Assembly: GCA_040878005.1 (NCBI GenBank)
Contig: JBBDMW010000052.1
Span: forward strand, 1 to 61,196
Length of the DNA stretch: 61,196 nt
Source: JBBDMW01 sp040878005
GTDB taxonomy: Bacteria; Chloroflexota; Dehalococcoidia; Lucifugimonadales; Lucifugimonadaceae
Direction of reading: 5' to 3'
Shown here: in pieces, positions 52,243-59,955 of the stretch
Layout of the letters: every line of letters begins with the position of its first letter
How positions within the stretch are numbered: position 1 is the first letter of the stretch
Notes under the pieces: model-generated
What the model was told of the DNA's origin: nothing
The model's database searches: none
The model's input: the letters and a program-made list of their open reading frames with translations, nothing else
Translations under genes and position numbers: made by a program

Positions 52243-53388
52243 ATGCTCAAGCAAATAAGAGAAAAAGTCGAAGCGGGCGAACGCATCAACGCGAACGAAG
52301 CGCTGTTCCTGATGCGTGACGCAGAGCTGCTGGACCTTGCGCCCTTGGCCCAGGCGTGGCGCAGGCGGCACAACCCTGAACAGCGGGTCACATTTGTAGT
52401 AGACACCAACCTCAACTACACGAATATCTGTGACGCCTACTGCTCGTTCTGCGCGTTCTACCGCACTGACCCGGCGGACCCATCCGCATACACCTACACC
52501 GTCGATCAGATCATGGACAAGATCGGCAAAGCGGCAGGGCAGGGCGTAACAACGGTGCTCATGCAGGGCGGACTCAACGACGCCATTCCATTCGATTACT
52601 ACACCGAAATGGTTCGAGAGAGCGTCCGGCACTACCCCCACGTAACGCCACACTTCTGGTCGGCGCCAGAGATCATGAAGATGGGAGAGGTCTCAGGCAA
52701 AACGCCTCGTGAAGTCATGCAGGCGTTGTGGGATGCGGGCCAGCGGACCATGCCCGGCGGCGGTTCTGAAATACTCAACAACCGCGTCAAGTCCATCGTC
52801 AGCCGGTTCAAACCGAAGGACACGGTTGACCAGTGGACCGATGTCCACGTCGCCGCTCACCAGGTTGGTTTCATGACCACTGCGACCATGATGTACGGGC
52901 ACGTGGAAACCGATGAAGACATCGTGGAGACCCTGGAGCACATCAGGGACGTACAGGACCGGGCAGCCGGCCAGCCAGGCGGGTTCACCGCATTCATCCC
53001 GTGGTCTTACAAGCGGGATAACACCGCCCTCGCGAAGAAGGTCGCTGAAGAAGCGGGGCCAAACAAGTACCTGCGCATAATCGCCCTGTCCCGTATCTTC
53101 CTCGACAACGTCCCTCACATCCAGGCTTCCTGGTTCTCTGAAGGCCGCAAGACCGGGCAGATCGCGTTGCAGTTCGGCGCAGATGACTTCGGCGGCACGC
53201 TCTTCGATGAGAACGTGATGCTGGCAGCAGGCTTCTACAACCGGACAAATGTTGAAGAAGTGAAGGCGCTGATCAGCGAGGCTGGTTTTGCACCGGCACA
53301 ACGCACAACCAACTACGGCATCCTTCAGGTGTTCGAGCGAGACCCCGGTATGACACCCATAGCGGCGCCCGTTGCAGCGGGCGACTAA
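52243..53388 (+). CDS. mqnC: dehypoxanthine futalosine cyclase MqnC
   Basis: A 381-residue radical SAM enzyme. The cluster motif is NICDAYCSFCAFYR, in the region NLNYTNICDAYC, and TVLMQGGLNDAIPFDYY, TMPGGGSEILNNRV and HVETDEDIVETLEHI follow. It cyclises dehypoxanthine futalosine to the naphthalene ring precursor. It begins two bases after mqnA ends. MqnC and MqnE are related, and the position of the Cys triplet and GGGSE/GGGAE motifs is shared, as expected for the pair. Confidence 0.95.
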   Translation: MLKQIREKVEAGERINANEALFLMRDAELLDLAPLAQAWRRRHNPEQRVTFVVDTNLNYTNICDAYCSFCAFYRTDPADPSAYTYTVDQIMDKIGKAAGQGVTTVLMQGGLNDAIPFDYYTEMVRESVRHYPHVTPHFWSAPEIMKMGEVSGKTPREVMQALWDAGQRTMPGGGSEILNNRVKSIVSRFKPKDTVDQWTDVHVAAHQVGFMTTATMMYGHVETDEDIVETLEHIRDVQDRAAGQPGGFTAFIPWSYKRDNTALAKKVAEEAGPNKYLRIIALSRIFLDNVPHIQASWFSEGRKTGQIALQFGADDFGGTLFDENVMLAAGFYNRTNVEEVKALISEAGFAPAQRTTNYGILQVFERDPGMTPIAAPVAAGD

Positions 53389-53416
53389 TACGTCATTGAA
53401 AGAGAACAAAGATCCC

Positions 53417-54262
53417 GTGACAGAAAAGACGATCACCTTCGGCCACAGTCCGGATGCAGATGACGCCTTCATGTTCTATGCGTTGGCAATGGGCCACGTG
53501 TCTATTCCCGGGCACTCCGTAGATCACCTCATGGAAGACATTGAGTCTCTCAACCAGAGGGCGGAGCGTGGTGAGGTTGAAGTAACCGCCATATCAGCGG
53601 CGCAGTACCCCAACGTGGCGAAGCACTACAGGATCATGTCATGCGGTGCCTCAGTAGGACGTAACTACGGCCCAATGGTAGTGTCAACAGGCCCTATGGA
53701 CGAAGCTGATCTGTCTGGTAAACGCATCGGCATTCCAGGTGAGTTCACCACCTCGTATTTGCTGTTCCGGATATTTGGCCCCAGTGACTTCACCCCGGTG
53801 TTCTTGGACTTTGATGACGTGGGGCCGGCGGTGAAATCCGGCAACGTCGACGCAGGGATTCTCCTTCACGAGGGCCAGATCCTTTACGAACGCCAGGGGT
53901 TCCATGGAATCCTGGACCTTGGCAAACGGTGGTTTGAGGCCACCGGCCTGCCAATTCCGCTGGGGCTGGACTGCGTGAATAGAAACCTGGGCGAAGAGCT
54001 TGGCCAACAAGTCGCTGACGCGCTTCGCTCCAGCGTTGAATATGCGCACGCCCACGAAGATGACGCTCTCGACTACGCTCTCGCATTCGGCCGGGGCATT
54101 GAGCGGGAGGATGGCCGGCGTTTCGTGCGCATGTACGTAAATGAAGACACCGTGGATATGGGTGAAGACGGCCGTCGGGCACTGGAGACGCTATTCGGCA
54201 TGGCAGCCGAACGTGGAATAATCACCAGCTCACCTGTACTGGACATCGTTCAGGCAAGATAA
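53417..54262 (+). CDS. mqnD: 1,4-dihydroxy-6-naphthoate synthase MqnD
   Basis: A 281-residue periplasmic-binding-protein-fold enzyme that opens cyclic dehypoxanthine futalosine to 1,4-dihydroxy-6-naphthoate. Signatures are FGHSPDADDAFMFYALA, VTAISAAQYPNVAKHYRIM, GRNYGPMVVST, GIPGEFTTSYLLFRIF and DAGILLHEGQILYERQG. The GTG at 53417 gives the family N-terminus; a TTG at 53372 overlaps mqnC and is less likely. It is the last gene of the operon. The nucleosidase step (MqnB) and heptaprenyl synthase are not in the window. Confidence 0.94.
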   Translation: MTEKTITFGHSPDADDAFMFYALAMGHVSIPGHSVDHLMEDIESLNQRAERGEVEVTAISAAQYPNVAKHYRIMSCGASVGRNYGPMVVSTGPMDEADLSGKRIGIPGEFTTSYLLFRIFGPSDFTPVFLDFDDVGPAVKSGNVDAGILLHEGQILYERQGFHGILDLGKRWFEATGLPIPLGLDCVNRNLGEELGQQVADALRSSVEYAHAHEDDALDYALAFGRGIEREDGRRFVRMYVNEDTVDMGEDGRRALETLFGMAAERGIITSSPVLDIVQAR

Positions 54263-54280
54263 TCGTCCACTTTAAGGGAT

Positions 54281-54322
54281 GGAGGCTGCGCCGCTGAGTA
54301 AACATCTGGCGACGCAGTCTCC
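54281..54322 (+). terminator. hairpin after mqnD
   Basis: GGAGGCTGCG (54281-54290) pairs with CGCAGTCTCC (54313-54322) through ten positions, one of them a G-U wobble, with a 22-base loop. It lies 18 bp after the mqnD stop and could end the menaquinone operon. No U tract follows directly, so efficiency is doubtful. Confidence 0.45.
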
Positions 54323-54462
54323 TCCTTCGCACCCATTTGGCAAACCTGGCGCCTTAATCATCGAAGCACACTATATGTGTGCAGGAAAGTGCGCTTTTCA
54401 GCCCCGTTTTACCGTTGCTGTCACAAATTCTGAGCGAAATTCAGTACGGGTTCAGCCGGAGA

Positions 54463-54960
54463 CTATGATCCCCTGTACCGAAACTCGTTACGCCCCACAC
54501 GTTCAAACTCCGGCATGGCCCGGAGCACAGCTCCGACCATTGTGGCTGGGCGAGCAACATCGAACGTCACACCATCTTTATCCAGCGCGTCCAGCACATC
54601 TTCTGCGGTGATTGAGCGTTTGCCCCCACGCGCCAATTCGAGGGCCTTCTCCTGGACAGTATTGCGCCTCGCGGTTGCGCCGCCTCGCGTTTTACCGCCT
54701 GCCGCTCCGCTGCGAAGAGCGAACATCACACGATTCTCATCAGTCACAATCCTGATTTTCGTGTCCGCAGAACGAGCCGCATAACTTAATTTTGACCGAA
54801 GACGCCCAACAGTCTCGCCTTCATCCGGGATCAACGCCTTCGCCTTTCCTGGCTCCAGCGTTTCGATAGCCTGCACCAATTCGAGAGTTTCTATAGAACG
54901 GACCCGTCCGGTGCGTGCAGCTTTACGTAGATTATCGATGTCTGCATCGACGATGGTCAT
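54463..54960 (-). CDS. hypothetical protein with possible C-terminal winged helix
   Basis: A 165-residue protein. The first 85 residues are charged and end in AARSADTKIRIVTDENRVMFAL, then an Arg/Gly/Thr-rich linker (GGKTRGGATARRNT). The last 60 residues have the layout of a winged helix such as HARE-HTH: TVQEKALELARGGKRSITAE, DVLDALDKDGVTFDV, and a final strand pair ERVGRNEFRYRG. A DNA-binding role is inferred. The start may be ATG 54960 or the TTG at 54966, which has AGGAG nine bases upstream. Confidence 0.6.
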   Translation of the reverse strand: MTIVDADIDNLRKAARTGRVRSIETLELVQAIETLEPGKAKALIPDEGETVGRLRSKLSYAARSADTKIRIVTDENRVMFALRSGAAGGKTRGGATARRNTVQEKALELARGGKRSITAEDVLDALDKDGVTFDVARPATMVGAVLRAMPEFERVGRNEFRYRGS

Positions 54961-55105
54961 TGACAAGACACTGCACTCCTTACGCGCAATTACGGAATTG
55001 AAGATGTTGCCTGCTGTGATGCACCTGGTAGACGCATCAAACCTCAATTTGCTCTTGGTGAGTCAAGAAGGCAACTTTGGGCGATTTGGGAATGCAGGGG
55101 TATTT

Positions 55106-55552
55106 TTACGGACGGGGGACAGCGTTCATTACTGTTTCAAGGTCCGTAAGTGAGAATGGTTTCGGCAAAAATACATCAGCTCCCAGTGCTTGTAATCCTG
55201 CCTGTGACGCGGGATCAGCATGAGCGCTCATAACAATAATGCGACCAGGCCGTAACTCTTTATATGCCCTCAGCTCCCTCAATACGCCGAAACCATCCAA
55301 AACCGGCATCATTAGATCTAGAAGAAGCACATGAGGAATATCCTGCTTTAACGCGTCCAGGGCCTCCTGCCCATTAGAGGCTGTTTTCACTGCTCCGTAA
55401 CCCAGTAGATCCAGCATGTCTACAACGGCATCACGGGTGGAAATATCATCGTCGGCAACTACTACTGTTATCTGCGGTTCTGCTTCGGGATTATTTGTTG
55501 GCACTGCACATGCAATCTTGACTAACGGGCAGCCGTCTCGGTTTTGTAACAA
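55106..55552 (-). CDS. single-domain response regulator
   Basis: A receiver domain of 120 residues after a loosely conserved start. Acidic residues are in VVVADDDISTRD, the phosphoacceptor is D79 in VLLLDLMMPVLDG, and the conserved Ser and Lys are in VMSAHAD and FLPKPF. The start is uncertain: TTG 55552 or GTG 55504. No output domain and no histidine kinase nearby. The next gene, on the same strand, is also a receiver-only protein. Confidence 0.83.
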   Translation of the reverse strand: MLQNRDGCPLVKIACAVPTNNPEAEPQITVVVADDDISTRDAVVDMLDLLGYGAVKTASNGQEALDALKQDIPHVLLLDLMMPVLDGFGVLRELRAYKELRPGRIIVMSAHADPASQAGLQALGADVFLPKPFSLTDLETVMNAVPRP

Positions 55553-55714
55553 CCGGTCGGGGCCGCCTGTGCGTGGTCATACTCCCGCCATCATGTGCTG
55601 AGATGCCGGTTAATGCGCTATTCATCAGTAGGTAACCAGTGACCCTCATGGGTCATACAACCATGATCAATCAGCCAACGTATGCCTGTCTGAGTTACAC
55701 CAATGCGACGGCCA

Positions 55715-56089
55715 TCAACTTTCGTCGCCTATCGCTCTTGCAAGATCCGCCAGCCGGAACGGCTTCGCAAGCAGCGCATCCGCTCCCAGGTCCTGGATGC
55801 TTCCCTCCGGCACAGGGTTGGCATGAGCGGTCATAAGGACTACACGTGAAGGTCGGGTAGCCTCGCCAAGAGCGCGCAGGGCGCTCAGCACTTCTATCCC
55901 GTCAAGACCGGGTAATAGCAGGTCGATGAGCAGCACATCGGGGTGGTTGGTCTTTATCATCTGCAGCCCTGTCATACCGTCGGCTGCTGTCATGACAGAG
56001 AAACCGCCCAGTACATCCAGGCCCGCCACTATCGCCAGGCGTACCGACTCTTCATCTTCAACCACCAGAATGTTTCGCACTGTCGCCAT
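55715..56089 (-). CDS. single-domain response regulator
   Basis: A 124-residue receiver. Acidic residues are in NILVVEDEESVR, the phosphoacceptor is D56 in VLLIDLLLPGLDG, and the conserved Thr and Lys are in LMTAHAN and LLAKPF. It shares the MxAHAxP segment with the neighbouring receiver at 55106, which suggests a duplication. ATG 56089 is chosen; 56098 is also possible. Both are orphan with respect to kinases. Confidence 0.85.
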   Translation of the reverse strand: MATVRNILVVEDEESVRLAIVAGLDVLGGFSVMTAADGMTGLQMIKTNHPDVLLIDLLLPGLDGIEVLSALRALGEATRPSRVVLMTAHANPVPEGSIQDLGADALLAKPFRLADLARAIGDES

Positions 56090-56297
56090 GAGTGGCATCC
56101 CGAGTTTCGGATTGTTAGGCGTTGTCCGCCTTCGGTGTGAGAAGCTTGTGTAGGGCAGACGATCTTTCCAGATCAGGGAGCGCCGATTATACGCGCACTG
56201 GGAAAATTCACTGCCTCGAGCCACTTACGGGACTGACGGCGTATCATCGGCAACGGGGCCGCCGCGGTCCGCTTTTTATGTGAAGAGCCGCCACCGC

Positions 56298-57164
56298 ATG
56301 TACTCAAATCAAAGATTAATGCCAGGCGCCAACATGACCGGCACGCCGGTCACTGTGGCCCTGTTGGCAGTCAACGTGCTGCTATGGCTTGCACTTGAGG
56401 CCACTGGCGGATCTCAAAACACCGGCAACCTTCTAAACTTTGGGGCAAAGTACGGTCCCGCAATAGCCGATGGCGAATGGTGGCGTCTTGTTTTCCCAAT
56501 ATTTCTGCACATTGGTTTTTTCCATCTGGTAGCCAACTCCTTCGCCCTCCTGATTTTTGGAGGGATGGCTGAGCGCACGTTCGGGAGTCCTGCATATGCC
56601 GGTATATATCTGCTCGCAGGGGTGGCGGGAAACGTGGCGAGTTACTGGGGCGACCTGTGGAGCGGGCCAACAGTTGGCGCAGGGGCCAGTGGGGCCGTGT
56701 TCGGCATCATCGGAGCGTTCGCAACCTATCTTCTTCTCAACCGGAGGATGCTGGGACAGTTGGGACGGCAATCCTTCACCTCTATTCTCGCCATCATCGG
56801 CATCAACATTTTGCTGGGACTCGCCATCCCCGGCATAGACAACGCAGCTCACCTTGGCGGGCTGGTCACAGGCGCAGCCATCGCGTGGGTCATTGCGCCA
56901 CGGGAACGGATAGTTGTGGCCACAGCACAGGGGCCGTTCTCGCAGCCGTACGTCGGTATGCGCCCGATGCGGCCTGGTGCGGGCAGGCTGATCCTTGCCA
57001 TGGGGCTGGCAGTGACAATCATCTCCGCCACAGCATTCTTTATCGGACGTGACTACCCCTTTGCAGATCAGCGAAGTGTTTCGCCAGAGCCTGGTCAAAT
57101 CGAGTCCCCGGCGGAAAATTACGTCACCGGGTTGCCACCGCGCAGGTTCGATATAAGCCGGTAA
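56298..57164 (+). CDS. rhomboid family intramembrane serine protease
   Basis: About 288 residues with six to seven membrane helices. Catalytic Ser is in GAGASGAVFGIIGAF and catalytic His in DNAAHLGGLVTGAAIA. The first conserved pair HxxxN is in HIGFFHLVANSFALLIFGG. The family cleaves membrane proteins within or next to their helices. The start may be GTG 56280, ATG 56298 or a later ATG (56319 or 56334); the first helix begins TPVTVALLAVNVLLWLAL. The end is a short hydrophilic tail. Substrate unknown. Confidence 0.88.
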   Translation: MYSNQRLMPGANMTGTPVTVALLAVNVLLWLALEATGGSQNTGNLLNFGAKYGPAIADGEWWRLVFPIFLHIGFFHLVANSFALLIFGGMAERTFGSPAYAGIYLLAGVAGNVASYWGDLWSGPTVGAGASGAVFGIIGAFATYLLLNRRMLGQLGRQSFTSILAIIGINILLGLAIPGIDNAAHLGGLVTGAAIAWVIAPRERIVVATAQGPFSQPYVGMRPMRPGAGRLILAMGLAVTIISATAFFIGRDYPFADQRSVSPEPGQIESPAENYVTGLPPRRFDISR

Positions 57165-57228
57165 CCGCCTTCGGCCGCCATACGCATCAACGCTCGGCCA
57201 GGTTCCCCCGGCGGTGATACGGCGTCAA

Positions 57229-57257
57229 TTGACCGAAATTTAATATATTGATATCGT
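57229..57257 (+). promoter_or_regulatory. sigma-70 promoter of the fur/znu unit
   Basis: TTGACC (57229-57234) and TATCGT (57252-57257) are separated by 17 bp. The -10 matches the consensus at four of six positions, and the spacer is AT-rich (GAAATTTAATATATTGA). It would drive the Fur-family gene at 57301. The inverted repeat at 57249-57263 overlaps the -10. Confidence 0.6.
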
Positions 57258-57263
57258 GTATCA
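57249..57263. promoter_or_regulatory. inverted repeat, possible Zur/Fur operator
   Basis: TGATA-TCGTG-TATCA is a perfect 5-bp inverted repeat with 5-bp spacer that covers the -10 and extends past it. An AT-rich TGATA..TATCA symmetry is in keeping with Fur/Zur sites. Occupancy by metal-bound regulator would block polymerase. It is found 38 bp before the Fur-family gene. Confidence 0.55.
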
Positions 57264-57300
57264 CTAATCTCCTTGAAGAACCGGCAGGGTACTTTACTGC

Positions 57301-57729
57301 ATGACATCTGCCCCCATCAGGCCTGATCTCATAACCACTCTCGAAGATCGCGGGTATAGGCTGACCGATCCTCGTCGGCGCGTTGCCGAGGTTATTGAAA
57401 CGCGTGGTGAGTCGTTTACAGCAGAGGCCCTGTGCGAAGACCTCAAGGGTGTGGGACGAGCCACCGTCTACCGCACAATCAAACTTCTGGTGGAAGCAGG
57501 AGCGCTTTGCAAGCTGTCCATGCCAGATGGAGCTCCGAAGTACAGCCTGGCACGGGTGGAGCATCACCACCATACCGTCTGCGTACGTTGCAGCAAGGTA
57601 GGTGAATTCCGGGATTCCACAGTTGAAAGGGTATTGAGGTCATTGGGCAGGGAAGTCTCTGGAGAGATCGTGGGCCACCGCATGGAGGTTTACGTCACCT
57701 GCGAGAATTGCCTGGCTGAACTCCGTTAA
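57301..57729 (+). CDS. Fur-family metal regulator, probably Zur
   Basis: A 142-residue Fur-family protein. The N-terminal winged helix includes YRLTDPRRRVAEVIETRGESF and GRATVYRTIKLLVEAG. The metal domain has HHHH at residues 88-91 and two Cys pairs, C94/C97 (CVRC) and C134/C137 (CENC), for structural zinc. The following genes are an ATPase and permease of the zinc/manganese ABC-3 type, so it is most likely Zur, repressing uptake when zinc is plentiful. Manganese- or iron-sensing is not excluded. Confidence 0.88.
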   Translation: MTSAPIRPDLITTLEDRGYRLTDPRRRVAEVIETRGESFTAEALCEDLKGVGRATVYRTIKLLVEAGALCKLSMPDGAPKYSLARVEHHHHTVCVRCSKVGEFRDSTVERVLRSLGREVSGEIVGHRMEVYVTCENCLAELR

Positions 57730-57770
57730 CTCATGTACATCGTAACTGCCTCATTCACTGATACTTCACT

Positions 57771-58616
57771 GTGATACCGCGTCTCATCACAAAACGCCCT
57801 GGCCAGGCTCATGCACCCCACGCAAATGGAACCGTAATCGCGGAATTACCCAAACCCGCCCCTGTTCCTCTCGAGTTCCAGGACGCCTGCTTCTCATTCG
57901 GTCCGGAGCCAGTAGTTCACAACATCACCTTCGGGGTCAATCACGGGGACTTCATGGCGATACTGGGACCAAACGGGAGCGGAAAGACCACGCTTCTGCG
58001 TATGGCGTTGGGACTGATCAAGCCGACGCGCGGGAAGGTCCTGCTATTCGGAGAGTCTCCGGACCGGTTCAAGAGCTGGTCCAGGGTTGGATACGTGCCG
58101 CAACGTGTGGAAGCTGTGCAGACTCGCTTCCCCGCTACTGTGAAAGAGATCGTGTCCTTCGGCCTTTACCGCGGGTTTGACGTCCTGGGAGCATTCAGGC
58201 GCTCAAACCGTGACAGGGTAAATGAAGCGCTGGACTTGGCCGGAATTGGTCACCTGGCCAACCGACGTGTATCTGACTTGTCGGTAGGCCAGCAGCAGCG
58301 GATGCTGATTGCACGGGCGCTGGCACGCAAACCCGCCTTACTGCTGATGGATGAGCCAATAGCAGGAGTGGACGCCGCCGGACAGGAACAGTTCCACAGG
58401 CTGCTCCGCAGGTTGAACCGGGAGATGGGAATCACCATAGTGATGGTCTCCCACGACATAGGCGCAGTAATGCGTGAGGCCACATCCTGCGCCTGCATAA
58501 ACAAGGAAATGGTCTTCCACGGACCGGTGCATCGGCTCACTTCACGTGAGTTGTCGCGGTTATACGGGTTCCCGGTGGACATTCTTCTTCATGATGCCCT
58601 TCACGAGCACCGGTGA
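57771..58616 (+). CDS. znuC: zinc/manganese ABC transporter ATP-binding protein (ZnuC-like)
   Basis: A 281-residue ABC ATPase. Walker A is AILGPNGSGKTTLLR near residue 66, the Q loop YVPQRVEAVQ, the signature LSVGQQQRM, Walker B LLLMDEPIAGVD and the switch histidine VMVSHDIG. The first 30 residues are an extra unstructured stretch. It starts at GTG, 41 bp after the regulator, and its end overlaps the permease start. The metal is inferred from the adjacent Zur-like gene. No substrate-binding protein (ZnuA) is in the window. Confidence 0.9.
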   Translation: MIPRLITKRPGQAHAPHANGTVIAELPKPAPVPLEFQDACFSFGPEPVVHNITFGVNHGDFMAILGPNGSGKTTLLRMALGLIKPTRGKVLLFGESPDRFKSWSRVGYVPQRVEAVQTRFPATVKEIVSFGLYRGFDVLGAFRRSNRDRVNEALDLAGIGHLANRRVSDLSVGQQQRMLIARALARKPALLLMDEPIAGVDAAGQEQFHRLLRRLNREMGITIVMVSHDIGAVMREATSCACINKEMVFHGPVHRLTSRELSRLYGFPVDILLHDALHEHR

Positions 58617-59500
58617 CCATGCCTGAGATATTCCAGTACGACTTCATGGTTAGAGCAATGCTTGGCGCTGCAATGATTGGTGCAGTCGCCCCGGCTTTTG
58701 GCGTGTTCCTGGTTCTGAGGCGCCTGTCTCTCATCGCTGACACCCTTTCACACGTGGCGTTCACAGGTGTGGCAATTGGCATACTGACCCGGACGTTTCC
58801 GCCGCTTGTGGCCCTGGGAGCCACCAGCGCTGCGGCCGTATCCATTGAAGAGCTCAGGTCTCGACGCCTGCTGCCCGGTGACGCCGCCCTTGCTGTGTTC
58901 TTGTACGGGGCGTTGGCTGTCGCTGTGGTGCTCATAAGCGTGGCAAATGGGTTCAACACTGACCTGTTCAGCTACCTCTTCGGCAGCGTACTTACGGTGA
59001 GGAATACCGACCTCTGGATGATCGGTGGGCTGCTGGCGGGTGTAAGCATCTTCCTGCTCATGTTCCATTCGGAGCTTGCCCAGACGTCTTTCGACCCGGA
59101 CCTGGCTCGTATCAATGGCGTGCGGGTGCACGCGGTGAACATAGCCCTGGCCATCATCACCGGGGCGACCATCACCGTGTCAATGCGTGTCGTGGGTGTG
59201 CTGCTGGTAGGGGCTCTCATAGTGATCCCTGTGCTGATCAGCCTCCGTATTGCGACCGGGCTGTCAGCCACTATCATCACTGCGGTAATTGCGGGCGTGC
59301 TGGTATCCATCGCAGGGATAACGATAGCGTTCTACGCTGATGTCGCCCCCGGTGGGAGCGTGGTGCTGACTGGAGTGGGCCTGCTGGCACTGGTTGAAAC
59401 TGGCCATGCAGTTCGCCAGTGGATGAGGCGGTACCGCTATCCGACTGATCACGAACTTGAGCACATGCGCGGCGAAGAAGTTCAGCAGGGCGGCGACTGA
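58613..59500 (+). CDS. znuB: zinc/manganese ABC transporter permease (ZnuB-like)
   Basis: A 295-residue ABC-3 family permease with about eight or nine membrane helices. Signatures are FLVLRRLSLIADTLSHVAF with the conserved DxxxH loop, and VVGVLLVGALIVIPVLISL. The tail after about residue 270 is hydrophilic. GTG 58613 overlaps the ATPase stop (GTGA); ATG 58619 is an alternative. It works with the ZnuC-like ATPase to import zinc. A terminator-like hairpin follows. Confidence 0.9.
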   Translation: MTMPEIFQYDFMVRAMLGAAMIGAVAPAFGVFLVLRRLSLIADTLSHVAFTGVAIGILTRTFPPLVALGATSAAAVSIEELRSRRLLPGDAALAVFLYGALAVAVVLISVANGFNTDLFSYLFGSVLTVRNTDLWMIGGLLAGVSIFLLMFHSELAQTSFDPDLARINGVRVHAVNIALAIITGATITVSMRVVGVLLVGALIVIPVLISLRIATGLSATIITAVIAGVLVSIAGITIAFYADVAPGGSVVLTGVGLLALVETGHAVRQWMRRYRYPTDHELEHMRGEEVQQGGD

Positions 59501-59510
59501 GGCCTTTCCT

Positions 59511-59550
59511 GGGGCGGCAGACACCGAAGGCTGGGGCAGCCGCCTTTCCT
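59511..59550 (+). terminator. terminator after znuB
   Basis: GGCGGC (59513-59518) pairs with GCCGCC (59539-59544), extendable by two G-U pairs to GGGGCGGC, with a 20-base loop, followed by TTTCCTT. It lies just after the znuB stop at 59500 and looks like an intrinsic terminator, though the loop is large. Confidence 0.55.
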
Positions 59551-59747
59551 TGTGTAGCTGCCATGTCCGGCACGGCTGGCCGCTGTTGTGAGATCGCATC
59601 TGTAACAACGCCAACGCGGTGTGCAGCGCCTGGAGCATGCCGCAGTCAGCACAATCGTTGGCCGGCGCCTCGCCCCACCATCCACAGCCTCCGGCGCTGC
59701 CTCTCATCTGCCGCCGAATGACGCGGCACACCCTGTGACACACGTCC

Positions 59748-59777
59748 TTGACAGCTATAGAACTTGCGTTCTACTAT
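59748..59777 (+). promoter_or_regulatory. SOS promoter of the imuB-like gene
   Basis: A perfect -35 TTGACA (59748-59753) and TACTAT (59772-59777) at 18-bp spacing. The LexA-type palindrome at 59758-59773 sits between and partly over these elements, as expected for repression. The start codon of the gene is 180 bp further on. Confidence 0.7.
59758..59773. promoter_or_regulatory. LexA-type box
   Basis: TAGAACTTGCGTTCTA is a perfect inverted repeat TAGAAC-TTGC-GTTCTA containing the core GAAC-N4-GTTC. This core is the LexA site of Gram-positives and of Chloroflexota. Its position over the promoter, ahead of an imuB-like gene, supports SOS control. No lexA or recA gene is in the window. Confidence 0.75.
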
Positions 59778-59955
59778 TATATGTAGAGAGCCGGTGATCC
59801 CGCCGGGTATCTGACACACCGCCCACAGGTTTTATTTACCTCGTGGAACGGCCCCACTTTCAGCGGCACTGACCACTGCTTGATTCCTTCTGCCACGGCA
59901 CATGCGTAACCGTGAAGAAATACACGTCTGACATTTATTGGGAGTGTGGTTGTAC

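Larger units (their letters stand above)
59501..59955 (+). other. intergenic region before the imuB-like gene
   Basis: About 450 bp without a gene that I can support. It begins with the znuB terminator and contains the LexA-type promoter. From about 59790 to 59940 there is a 5' leader of 160-170 bases with no notable open frame; the small frames on the minus strand look like shadows. Confidence 0.5.

Noticed and set aside
54279..54611. 110-residue frame after mqnD
   Set aside because: It contains the hairpin and then runs over the end of an opposite-strand gene, with low coding character.
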